DNA of 62,868 nucleotides. It comes from Mycolicibacter arupensis (GTDB taxonomy: Bacteria; Actinomycetota; Actinomycetes; Mycobacteriales; Mycobacteriaceae). The notes beneath the pieces are model-generated. The model searched no databases. It was not told the DNA's origin and was given only the letters and a program-made list of their open reading frames with translations. The stretch covers positions 1 through 62,868 of the forward strand of contig NZ_MVHH01000023.1 in NCBI RefSeq assembly GCF_002086515.1. The letters are read 5' to 3'. Shown piece after piece: positions 56,471 to 62,868 of the stretch (the first letter of the stretch is position 1; each line of letters begins with the position of its first letter). The position numbers and the translations under genes are program-made.

Positions 56471-56957
56471 GCCCGCGCTGCATGTCACGTTCGTCTGCAC
56501 CGGCAATATCTGCCGCTCACCGATGGCCGAGAAGATGTTCGCCCACCAGCTCGCGCAACGCGGGCTGGGCGAGGCCGTACGGGTGACCAGCGCCGGCACC
56601 GCCGGCTGGCACGTCGGCAAGGGCGCAGACGAACGCACCAACCGGGTGCTGGCCGACAACGGCTACCCGGTGGAACACTGCGCCGCCCAGGTCGGCCCCG
56701 ACCATGAGGCGGCCGATCTGGTGATAGCGCTGGGACGCAATCACGTCGGGCTGCTGCAGGGTCTGGGCATTCCCGCCGAGCGGATCCGGATGCTGCGGTC
56801 CTTCGATCCGCGCTCGGGTGCGGCCGTTCCCGACGTCGACGATCCCTACTACGGCGACCACGACGACTTCGTGCGGGCGTTCACCGTCATAGCGGCCGCC
56901 CTGCCGGGCCTGCACGACTGGGTCGACGGGCAGCTGGCGGCGGGCGAGACCGGCTGA
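56463..56957 (+). CDS. ptpA: Low-molecular-weight protein tyrosine phosphatase PtpA
   Basis: 164 aa from GTG 56463 (163 in M. tuberculosis). P-loop CTGNICRS with nucleophile C12 and R18, and general acid D127 in the DPYYGD motif. In M. tuberculosis PtpA is secreted into macrophages and blocks phagosome acidification; here only the enzyme family is certain. It overlaps ptkA and shares one base with the SURF1 gene start (TGATG), so the three form an operon. Confidence 0.96.
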   Translation: MSEPALHVTFVCTGNICRSPMAEKMFAHQLAQRGLGEAVRVTSAGTAGWHVGKGADERTNRVLADNGYPVEHCAAQVGPDHEAADLVIALGRNHVGLLQGLGIPAERIRMLRSFDPRSGAAVPDVDDPYYGDHDDFVRAFTVIAAALPGLHDWVDGQLAAGETG

Positions 56958-57802
56958 TGCGACGCCTGGCCTTCCTGCTGCGCCCGAACTGGCTGGCTCT
57001 GGCGGCGGTGGTGCTGGGCTTCGCCTACCTGTGCTTCACCGTGCTGGCGCCGTGGCAACTGGGCAAGAACACCACCACGTCGCGGGCCAACAGCCAGCTC
57101 GAACATGCGCTGACCGCCGAGCCGGTACCGGTGACGACACTGCTGCCACATCAGGATTCGTCGGCTCCGGACGACCAGTGGCGGCCCGTGACCGCCACCG
57201 GGCACTACGTGGCCGAGGCGCAGGTGCTGGTCCGGCTTCGGGTGATTGACGGAGTTCCGGCCGTCGAGGTACTGACGCCGTTCGCGGTCAAAGGCGGGCC
57301 GACGGTGCTGGTGAATCGCGGGTACGTGCGCACCGACGACGGCGGCTCGCGGCTGCCGGAGATTCCCCCGCCGCCGAACTCCGAGGTGACCATCACCGCA
57401 CGCCTGCGCGACTCCCAGCCGGCCATTGCGGGCAAGAACCCGTTCACCGAGAACGGTTTTCGGCAGGTCTATTCGATCAGCACCGACCAGGTCGCGCAGG
57501 TCACCGGGGTGCCGCTGGCCGGGTCCTATCTGCAGCTGGTGGACGACCAGCCCGGCGGCCTCGGTGTGATCGCGCTGCCGCGCCGTGACAACGGGCCGTT
57601 TCTGTCCTACGGGATTCAGTGGATCGCGTTCGGGATTCTGGCGCCAATAGGTTTGGGGTACTTCGCTTTTGCCGAGCTGCGTGCGCGCCGCACGGAGCGC
57701 TCTGAAGCCCAGGAGCACGACGGCGACGACGGCGCCGATGAACCCGCGCCGCCGAAGACCGTCGAGCAGAAGCTCGCCGACCGATACGGCCGCCGCAGAT
57801 AA
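56957..57802 (+). CDS. SURF1-family cytochrome oxidase assembly protein
   Basis: 281 aa from ATG 56957. Two membrane helices frame an extracytoplasmic domain: 'WLALAAVVLGFAYLCFTVLA' (about 13-32) and 'IQWIAFGILAPIGLGYFAFA' (about 217-236). SURF1 motifs: 'APWQLGKN' after helix 1, 'WRPVTATGHYV', VLVNRGYV and the conserved end 'YGIQWIAF'. Helps heme a insertion into cytochrome c oxidase (aa3). Ends in a charged cytoplasmic tail. Corresponds to Rv2235 next to ptpA. Confidence 0.95.
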   Translation: MRRLAFLLRPNWLALAAVVLGFAYLCFTVLAPWQLGKNTTTSRANSQLEHALTAEPVPVTTLLPHQDSSAPDDQWRPVTATGHYVAEAQVLVRLRVIDGVPAVEVLTPFAVKGGPTVLVNRGYVRTDDGGSRLPEIPPPPNSEVTITARLRDSQPAIAGKNPFTENGFRQVYSISTDQVAQVTGVPLAGSYLQLVDDQPGGLGVIALPRRDNGPFLSYGIQWIAFGILAPIGLGYFAFAELRARRTERSEAQEHDGDDGADEPAPPKTVEQKLADRYGRRR

Positions 57803-57833
57803 GCCATCGCGACCGCTATGCCATCCTGGGCTG

Positions 57834-58697
57834 ATGGTGAACATCTCGGGTGTCGGTATCTGGAGTGCCCCGCTGCGCTACGGCGATCAGGGTGAGGCCG
57901 CCGACGCGGCCGCCGAACTGGAGGAACTGGGTTTCGGCGCGCTGTGGATCCCCGATGTCGGCGGCCCGGTGCTGGACTCGGTGGCCAACCTGCTCGCAGC
58001 CACCCGGCACGTGGTCATCGCCACCGGCATCCTGAACTTGTGGATGCACGCGCCGGCCGACGTCGCGGCGGCGCACGCCTCGCTCACCGCCACACACGGT
58101 GACCGTTTCCTGTTGGGTATCGGCGTCAGCCACGCCCCGCTGATCGACGCCGGCGACCCGGGTCGGTACCGGCGGCCGCTGCGGGCCATGACCGAGTTTC
58201 TCGACGGGCTCGACGCCGCCGAGACACCCGTGCCGGCCGACTCCCGGGTGCTGGCCGCGCTCGGCCCCAAGATGCTGAACCTGGCCGCCACCCGCAGCCG
58301 GGGTGCCCACCCCTACCTGAGCACCGTCGAGCACACCCGGTATGCCCGCGAACAACTCGGCGCGGGACCGCTGCTGGCGCCCGAGCTGACCGGAATCTTG
58401 TGCGCCAGCCGCGAGCAGGCACGCGAGCTCGGCACCAAGTGGCTGGGCTCCTATCTGGCCCTGCCCAATTACGCCAACAACCTACTGCGGTCGGGATTCT
58501 CCGAAGCCGACATCGCCGACGTCAGCGATCGGTTGTTCGACGCGCTCATCGCCTGGGGCACCCCCGAGGACGTGACCGCTCGGATCGCCGAGCACCGGGC
58601 CGCCGGCGCCGACCACGTCTGCGTCCAGCTGCTCGACACCGACCCGCGGGCGTTTCCGCGGGAGCAGTGGCGGCAGCTGGCCGCAGCGCTGCGCTGA
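57834..58697 (+). CDS. F420-dependent LLM-class oxidoreductase
   Basis: 287 aa from ATG 57834; the longer frame lies in SURF1. Luciferase-like TIM barrel with the family features: 'GFGALWIPDVGGPVLDSVA', 'HVVIATGILNLWMHAPADVA', and GDRFLLGIGVSHAPLI (the F420/FMN phosphate-binding region), ending with the C-terminal helix ITRIAEHRAAGADHV-like segment. Belongs to the TIGR03620-type mycobacterial F420 group; substrate unknown. Convergent with the acyl-CoA ligase, two bases apart. Confidence 0.88.
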   Translation: MVNISGVGIWSAPLRYGDQGEAADAAAELEELGFGALWIPDVGGPVLDSVANLLAATRHVVIATGILNLWMHAPADVAAAHASLTATHGDRFLLGIGVSHAPLIDAGDPGRYRRPLRAMTEFLDGLDAAETPVPADSRVLAALGPKMLNLAATRSRGAHPYLSTVEHTRYAREQLGAGPLLAPELTGILCASREQARELGTKWLGSYLALPNYANNLLRSGFSEADIADVSDRLFDALIAWGTPEDVTARIAEHRAAGADHVCVQLLDTDPRAFPREQWRQLAAALR

Positions 58698-58699
58698 AC

Positions 58700-60292
58700 T
58701 CAGCCGACGGAACGTGCCTCGCCGGACCAGAACTGGGCCCGCACCGCCTTCTTGTCGGGCTTGCCCAGTGCGGTCACCGGCACTGACTCCACGACCACCA
58801 CCTGCTTGGGTGACTGAACCGAGCCCTTGCGCTCCTTGACGGCGGACTGGATCTCGGCGGTCATCGCGGCCACCGCATCGTCATCGCTGGCCGCGCCCGG
58901 ACGCAGCACCACCACCGCGGTCACGGCCTCGCCCCACTTCTCGTCGGGGGTGCCGATCACGCACACCTGGGCCACCGACGGGTGCTCGGCGATGACGTCC
59001 TCGACCTCGCGGGGGAACACATTGAAGCCGCCGGTGACGATCATGTCCTTGGTGCGGTCGACGATGAAGTAGAAGCCGTCCTCGTCTTCGCGGGCCAGGT
59101 CGCCGGTGTGCATCCAGCCGTCCTTGAACGTCTCGGCGGTGGCCTCCGGAAGCTTCCAGTAGCCGCCGGAAAGCAGGGGCCCGGACACGCAGATCTCGCC
59201 GACCTCGCCCTGCTGCACCGGCTCGCCGTCGTCGCCCAGCAGCGCCACCCGGGCGAACAGGGTCGGGCGCCCGCAGGAGGTCAGGCGCTTCTGGTCGTGG
59301 TCGCCCTTGGCCAGGTAGGTGATCACCATGGGGGCCTCGGACTGGCCGTAGTACTGGGCGAAGATCGGGCCGAAGCGGTCGATCGCCTCCTGGAGCCGCA
59401 CCGGGTTCATGGCCGAGGCGCCGTAGTACACCGTTTCCAGCGACGACAGGTCGCGGGTGTGTGAGTCCGGGTGGTCCATCAGGGCGTAGATCATCGACGG
59501 CACCAGCATGGTGGCGGTGATCTTCTGCTCCTCGATCACCCGCAGCACCTCGGCCGGGTCGAACTTGGTGAGCACCACCAGCTCACCGCCCTTGATGATG
59601 GTCGGCACGAAGAACGCTGCGCCGGCGTGTGAGAGCGGGGTGCACATCAGGAACTTGGGGTGCTCGGGCCATTCCCACTCGGCGAGCTGCGTGGTGGTCA
59701 TCGCGGTGATCGACGACACGGTGCCCATGACGCCCTTGGGCTTGCCGGTGGTGCCGCCGGTGTAGGTCAGACCGCCGATGTGGTCGGCGGGCAGGTCGGC
59801 GGGCACCAGCGGCTGCGGGGCGTACTTGGCCGCCTCGGCCGCCAGGTCAATGGCCTTGCCCTCGAGCTCGGCCGGAACGGGCCCGATGGTCAGCACCTGG
59901 CGCAACGACGGTACCTTCTCCAGCAGCCCCAGGGCGCGCTCCACGAACGCGGGTGTGGGATCGATGATCAGCGTGCTCACCTCGGCGTCGGCCAGCACGT
60001 AGGCGTGGTCGTCCAGCGAGCCCAGCGGATGCAGGGCCGTGCGCCGATAGCCCCGGATCTGCCCGGCGCCGATGATCATCAGCACCTCGGGGCGGTTGAG
60101 CGACAGCAGGCCGGTGGCATCGGCGCCGAGTGCGTCGAAGGCCTGGATGTATTGGCTGATGCGCTCTGCGAGCTGACCACCGGTGAGCGTGGTGTCGCCG
60201 AGGAACAGCACCGGCTTGTTCTTGTTGCGCTTGAGGGCGCCCACGGTCAGATGCCCGGAGTGAATGGGCTGGCGCAGTGACTGCGTCGACAT
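58700..60292 (-). CDS. Fatty-acid/acyl-CoA ligase, FadD8-like
   Basis: 530 aa from ATG 60292, with GGAGGT upstream; the longer frame goes through the ArsR promoter. Adenylate-forming enzyme: P-loop YTGGTTGKPKG, A5 motif YYGQSEAP, A7 'MHTGDLAREDEDGF', A8 hinge 'RTKDMIVTGGFNVFPREVE', and A10 lysine in ALGKPDKKAVR. The overall sequence is most like mycobacterial FadD8 as I recall it (571 aa in M. tuberculosis, with a longer N terminus). Activates a carboxylic acid to its CoA thioester; specificity unknown. Divergent from the ArsR gene. Confidence 0.9.
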   Translation of the reverse strand: MSTQSLRQPIHSGHLTVGALKRNKNKPVLFLGDTTLTGGQLAERISQYIQAFDALGADATGLLSLNRPEVLMIIGAGQIRGYRRTALHPLGSLDDHAYVLADAEVSTLIIDPTPAFVERALGLLEKVPSLRQVLTIGPVPAELEGKAIDLAAEAAKYAPQPLVPADLPADHIGGLTYTGGTTGKPKGVMGTVSSITAMTTTQLAEWEWPEHPKFLMCTPLSHAGAAFFVPTIIKGGELVVLTKFDPAEVLRVIEEQKITATMLVPSMIYALMDHPDSHTRDLSSLETVYYGASAMNPVRLQEAIDRFGPIFAQYYGQSEAPMVITYLAKGDHDQKRLTSCGRPTLFARVALLGDDGEPVQQGEVGEICVSGPLLSGGYWKLPEATAETFKDGWMHTGDLAREDEDGFYFIVDRTKDMIVTGGFNVFPREVEDVIAEHPSVAQVCVIGTPDEKWGEAVTAVVVLRPGAASDDDAVAAMTAEIQSAVKERKGSVQSPKQVVVVESVPVTALGKPDKKAVRAQFWSGEARSVG

Positions 60293-60401
60293 CGAATTAC
60301 CTCCGCTAGAGCGCTGAAAGCTTGCCCGCTGGACCTTACCGACCGCCCCATCGGCCTCTGGGAGGAGCCATGGGGTTGACACCGTCGACACCCCAAGACT
60401 T

Positions 60402-60427
60402 ATTATTTGCGTATGCATGCAGATAAT
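60402..60427. promoter_or_regulatory. ArsR/SmtB-type operator overlapping the regulator start
   Basis: Imperfect inverted repeat ATTATTTGC-N8-GCAGATAAT (8 of 9 matched), containing the ATG at 60413. The A/T-rich dyad around a start codon is typical for metal-sensing ArsR/SmtB repressors and implies autorepression. It lies 110 bp from the FadD8-like gene start and might affect it as well. Confidence 0.65.
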
Positions 60428-60829
60428 GGTCCGGCGGATCGGTTGCCGGAGGATCAGGTGGGCCTGATCGTCGAGGTGTTCCGCATGCTGGCCGATGCCA
60501 CCCGGGTGCAGGTGCTGTGGGCACTGACCAGCAGAGAGATGTCGGTCAACGAACTCGCCGAGCACGTCGGCAAGCCGGCGCCGTCGGTGTCACAACACCT
60601 GGCGAAACTGCGGATGGCCCGCCTGGTGCGCACCCGCCGCGAGGGCACCACGATCTTCTACAGCATGGAGAACGAGCACGTCTGCCAGCTGGTGACCGAC
60701 GCCGTCTTCAATGCCGAGCATGCCGGGCCGGGGGTGCCGCCGCATCACCGTGCCACCCACACACTCTCGGCCACCGCCGAAGAGGCGCTGCCCGAATTGC
60801 GGCAACGCGCCATCGAACAAGGGAGATGA
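60413..60829 (+). CDS. ArsR/SmtB-family metal-sensing repressor
   Basis: 138 aa from ATG 60413 (a TTG two codons earlier is possible). Winged helix: 'ADATRVQVLWALTSREMSVN', recognition helix KPAPSVSQHLAKLRMARLV, wing 'TRREGTTIFYSMENEHV'. The fifth helix and C-terminal tail have candidate nickel/cobalt/zinc ligands: His/Cys in ENEHVCQLVTDA, NAEHAG, then PPHHRATH. This pattern is like NmtR/KmtR or SmtB of mycobacteria. It is followed seven bases later by a histidine-rich protein gene, so the pair is probably induced by a metal. Confidence 0.9.
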   Translation: MHADNGPADRLPEDQVGLIVEVFRMLADATRVQVLWALTSREMSVNELAEHVGKPAPSVSQHLAKLRMARLVRTRREGTTIFYSMENEHVCQLVTDAVFNAEHAGPGVPPHHRATHTLSATAEEALPELRQRAIEQGR

Positions 60830-60836
60830 GCCACCC

Positions 60837-61043
60837 ATGTCGCACCATGTCCACGAGCACGATCACGCAACGCCACACGCGCACACCCATGACGAGCTGA
60901 CGCACAACCACATCCATGACGCGCACGAGCACGCCCACGTCGAGCATTCACACGAGCACACCCATGACGACGGAACGGTGCACAGCCATCCTCATGTGCA
61001 TCAGGTGGGTTTGGAGCATGCGGGCCACGCGCATTCGCACTGA
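60837..61043 (+). CDS. Histidine-rich small protein (metal binding)
   Basis: 68 aa from ATG 60837, with GGGAG upstream overlapping the ArsR end. 26 of 68 residues are His, mostly as His-x-His pairs (HVHEHDH, HAHTHDE, HEHAHVEHSHEHTHDD), plus acidic residues; no cysteine and no membrane helix. The composition resembles the His-rich ends of CDF or ZIP transporters and of Hpn/HspA-like nickel stores. It probably buffers Ni, Co or Zn for the adjacent ArsR switch. It may be a true stand-alone peptide or the remaining N terminus of a lost CDF transporter; a tRNA gene follows 9 bp later. Confidence 0.75.
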   Translation: MSHHVHEHDHATPHAHTHDELTHNHIHDAHEHAHVEHSHEHTHDDGTVHSHPHVHQVGLEHAGHAHSH

Positions 61044-61052
61044 GCGCAACAC

Positions 61053-61127
61053 TGGTGGGCGCGGACGGTATCGAACCGCCGACCGCTGGTGTGTAAAACC
61101 AGAGCTCTACCACTGAGCTACGCGCCC
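61053..61127 (-). tRNA. tRNA-Val (anticodon TAC)
   Basis: On the minus strand the sequence folds as a cloverleaf: acceptor GGGCGCG/CGCGCCC, D arm GCTC...GAGC, anticodon stem CTGGT/ACCAG with loop TTTACAC (anticodon TAC), T arm with TTCGATA. Discriminator A and an encoded CCA end are present (61055-61053). Reads GUA/GUG valine codons. Confidence 0.95.
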
Positions 61128-61257
61128 CTGCCTCGGGCAGGTTACCCGGATCGGTACCGCAGACCCAAAACGGCCACGACACCCGCGGCGAGCGTGCACA
61201 CAATGCCGCCAACGGCGGCGTGTCGACGTGCAGACACGCGCGCTCGCCAGTGGGGGG

Positions 61258-61719
61258 TCAGGACTTGAGGGCGTCCAGGGCGTCGAGCCACAGCTGCTGA
61301 TCGCGCGCCTCACCGGGCTGCTTCATCTCGGCGAACCGGATGATGCCGGCCTTGTCGATGACGAACGTGCCACGGTTGGGAAAGCCGGTGTCGGAGTTGA
61401 ACACCCCGTAGGCCTCACTGACGGCGCCGTGCGGCCAAAAGTCCGAGAGCACCGGGAACAGGAATCCGCTCTCGGTCGCCCAGATCTTGTGGGTGGGCGG
61501 CGGACCGACCGAGATCGCCAGCGCCACACTGTCGTCATTGACGTAGCTGGGCAGGTGATCGCGCAGCTGATCCAGCTCGCCCTGGCAGATGCCGGTGAAG
61601 GCCAGCGGAAAGAACACCAGCAGGACGTTTTTATCGCCCTGGAAACTGCTCAAGCTCACCGGCTGCTGATTTTGGTCCTTGAGGGTGAAATCAGGGGCCT
61701 GCGCGCCGACCTGCAGCAT
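61258..61719 (-). CDS. ahpE: One-cysteine peroxiredoxin AhpE
   Basis: 153 aa, the exact length of M. tuberculosis AhpE (Rv2238c), from ATG 61719. Peroxidatic C45 sits in PLAFTGICQGELDQL, with conserved Thr42 and the Arg of 'RFAEMKQPGEARDQ'. No resolving Cys at a typical place, so it is a 1-Cys enzyme that reduces peroxides, peroxynitrite and fatty-acid hydroperoxides, recycled by mycothiol/mycoredoxin. Start overlaps the stop of the DUF3052 gene by four bases. Confidence 0.97.
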   Translation of the reverse strand: MLQVGAQAPDFTLKDQNQQPVSLSSFQGDKNVLLVFFPLAFTGICQGELDQLRDHLPSYVNDDSVALAISVGPPPTHKIWATESGFLFPVLSDFWPHGAVSEAYGVFNSDTGFPNRGTFVIDKAGIIRFAEMKQPGEARDQQLWLDALDALKS

Positions 61720-62141
61720 CAACGCTTCCCAGCGCGGGACTTGGGCTGCACCAGACGGCTGGCGCTCCAGTCCCCCAGGTTGACCGACGACGTCGGCATC
61801 AGACCCGCGGTCGGCGCCGCTTCGGCGATCTCGGCGGGCTGCACATGACCGGAGCGGCCGGTCTTGGGTGTCAACACCCAGATCACGCCGTCGTCGGCCA
61901 ACGCGGTGATCGCGTCCATGAGGGTGTCCACCAGGTCACCATCGCCGTCGCGCCACCACAGCAGCACGACGTCCACCACCTCATCGGTGTCTTCGTCGAG
62001 CAGTTCGCTGCCGGCCGCCTCTTCGACGTCGACACGGATGTCGTCGTCGGCGTCCTCGTCCCAGCCGAACTCCTGGACCAACTGCTTGCTCTCGATGCCC
62101 AGTTTGCGGGCGAAGCTCGGGGCGTTATCCGCCGCGACCAA
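61719..62141 (-). CDS. DUF3052 protein (Rv2239c-like)
   Basis: 140 aa from TTG 62141. The start is set by a near-perfect ribosome site, GAAGGAGGT, six bases upstream of that TTG, whereas the ATG at 62162 lies before the site. Actinobacterial family DUF3052: VQEFGWDEDADDD, 'VVLLWWRDGDGDLVDTLMDA', and 'GVIWVLTPKTGRSGHVQPAE'. The acidic N-terminal half and WVLTPK motif are typical. Function unknown; always next to ahpE in mycobacteria, hence probably an accessory of it or co-regulated. Confidence 0.9.
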   Translation of the reverse strand: MVAADNAPSFARKLGIESKQLVQEFGWDEDADDDIRVDVEEAAGSELLDEDTDEVVDVVLLWWRDGDGDLVDTLMDAITALADDGVIWVLTPKTGRSGHVQPAEIAEAAPTAGLMPTSSVNLGDWSASRLVQPKSRAGKR

Positions 62142-62225
62142 CGTGCGACCTCCTTCGATCATCAGCGCTGAATGTGATGTGAATCATCGTTGCACAGCTC
62201 GCTGTGCTTGACAGGGCGAGCGGAC

Positions 62226-62813
62226 TCAGAACGCCTTGCACAGCTGCATTCCCTTGTCCCGGGCCCTGTTGAGCTCGTCTTTGCGGGCGTTGTAGACCGA
62301 CACCGGCGCCTTGGAGGAAATCGCGGTCGCCACACCGCGCGCGGCCTGCGCATAGGTGTTGAACGCGTCGGTCAGATCCGGCGAGAGCTTCTCGTTGATC
62401 GCCGCCACGACCTCGTCGGCACTGTGGTTGAGGGCCTCGACCGCAGGCCCGGCGGTTCCGGAGACGTCCCCACCGTGGTTGAACGCCTCCACGTACTTGT
62501 TCACCACGTCAACGGCGTCGCTGCTGCTGGAGGCGAACCGGCCACACGCGCCGCGCACCGCCTGAGTCGTCATCGACTGCTGGCGCTGAGTCTCCCGGAT
62601 GCTTGAGGTGGCCTCCGAGGCCGATATCGACGCCGACACCGACGAGCGGTAGGCCGGAGCCTCGGAGGTGTCGGCCTCGGGGGTACCCCCGATGATGCTG
62701 GTGCAGCCGACCACACCCATGGCCAACGCCGCTGCCACACCGGCTACCGACGCCCCGACCCGGGCGTGTCGCCGCGTCTGGGCGCGCGAGGCGGTCCGCC
62801 ATCGGGTCAGCAC
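62226..62813 (-). CDS. Putative lipoprotein (Rv2240c-like)
   Basis: 195 aa from GTG 62813. A basic N terminus (residues 1-18, many Arg) leads to a hydrophobic stretch and lipobox MGVVGCTSI, so it is probably lipidated and membrane anchored. The mature part is Ser/Thr/Ala-rich and helical with one later pair of cysteines (GACGRF and MQLCKAF). No known domain. In M. tuberculosis Rv2240c precedes the divergent aceE; the window ends 55 bp upstream, so aceE cannot be seen. Confidence 0.75.
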   Translation of the reverse strand: MLTRWRTASRAQTRRHARVGASVAGVAAALAMGVVGCTSIIGGTPEADTSEAPAYRSSVSASISASEATSSIRETQRQQSMTTQAVRGACGRFASSSSDAVDVVNKYVEAFNHGGDVSGTAGPAVEALNHSADEVVAAINEKLSPDLTDAFNTYAQAARGVATAISSKAPVSVYNARKDELNRARDKGMQLCKAF

Positions 62814-62868
62814 AAGGCCAAACGTTACCGCGTACCCGCCATCAGGCCGAGATCAGCCCACCCACCCC

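Noticed and set aside
60745..61212. Minus-strand frame across the histidine-rich gene and the tRNA
   Set aside because: It reads through the tRNA gene and is the complement of CAC/CAT repeats.

Overview
The window reads as a chromosomal segment of a mycobacterium. It is uniformly GC-rich, uses many GTG and TTG starts, and carries mycobacterial hallmarks: a PE_PGRS-type glycine-rich protein end, a secreted PE-PPE-domain hydrolase, a complete mce operon, and a backbone whose gene order matches the M. tuberculosis Rv2210c-Rv2240c region (ilvE, gcvT, cyclase, pepB, dlaT, Rv2216, lipB, lipA, Rv2219, RDD, glnA1, glnE, glnA2, Hip1-type hydrolase, panB, CYTH-CHAD, then RNase H/phosphatase, Zn-ribbon, NIF3, then ptkA, ptpA, SURF1, then ahpE, DUF3052). 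PE_PGRS and PE-PPE proteins suggest the slow-growing side of the genus, but the species cannot be named from this sequence alone.

Layout. 1-22.7 kb is core metabolism: branched-chain amino-acid transamination, glycine cleavage, lipoate synthesis with the lipoylated E2 DlaT, and the nitrogen module glnA1/glnE/glnA2. Local differences from M. tuberculosis include an unrecognised membrane protein where ephD sits, and a PE-PPE hydrolase plus a PaaI-type thioesterase between glnA1 and glnE. 22.9-25.9 kb holds panB, a CYTH-CHAD protein, and a palindromic tandem repeat between two convergent genes.

25.98-28.47 kb is a small integrated element bounded by a perfect 29-bp direct repeat equal to the 3' end of the RNase P RNA gene. 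It contains a decayed tyrosine recombinase, a small phage/plasmid-type protein, a DUF5343 protein and a NYN-domain (PIN-like) putative RNase. It lies directly 3' of the intact rnpB (28.44-28.84 kb). Upstream of rnpB, on the same strand, is an 11-gene mce transporter operon (39.4 to 28.9 kb) whose genes are mostly coupled by 1-4 base overlaps.

39.8-44.1 kb is a redox/stress cluster: a 2OG-Fe(II) oxygenase, a SAM methyltransferase, a thioredoxin-reductase-like protein, a YeiH-type permease preceded by an overlooked 30-aa membrane peptide, and an XRE-cupin regulator. A matching palindrome (TTTGCC-N5-GGCAAA) occurs at the regulator start codon and upstream of the reductase gene, which defines a likely local regulon.

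47.3-55.7 kb is a type I restriction-modification locus inserted between NIF3 and ptkA, where M. tuberculosis has cobC. Its order is hsdM-hsdS-[DEDDh exonuclease/TerB-like/BRCT fusion]-Fic-hsdR, with overlapping or abutting genes. 55.8-62.8 kb returns to backbone (ptkA, ptpA, SURF1, an F420-type oxidoreductase, a FadD8-like ligase) and then an ArsR/SmtB regulator paired with a 68-aa protein that is 38% histidine, a tRNA-Val, ahpE, a DUF3052 protein and a lipoprotein.

The two most interesting accessory blocks are the rnpB-targeted mini-island with its DUF5343/NYN pair, and the restriction locus carrying an exonuclease fusion and a Fic protein.
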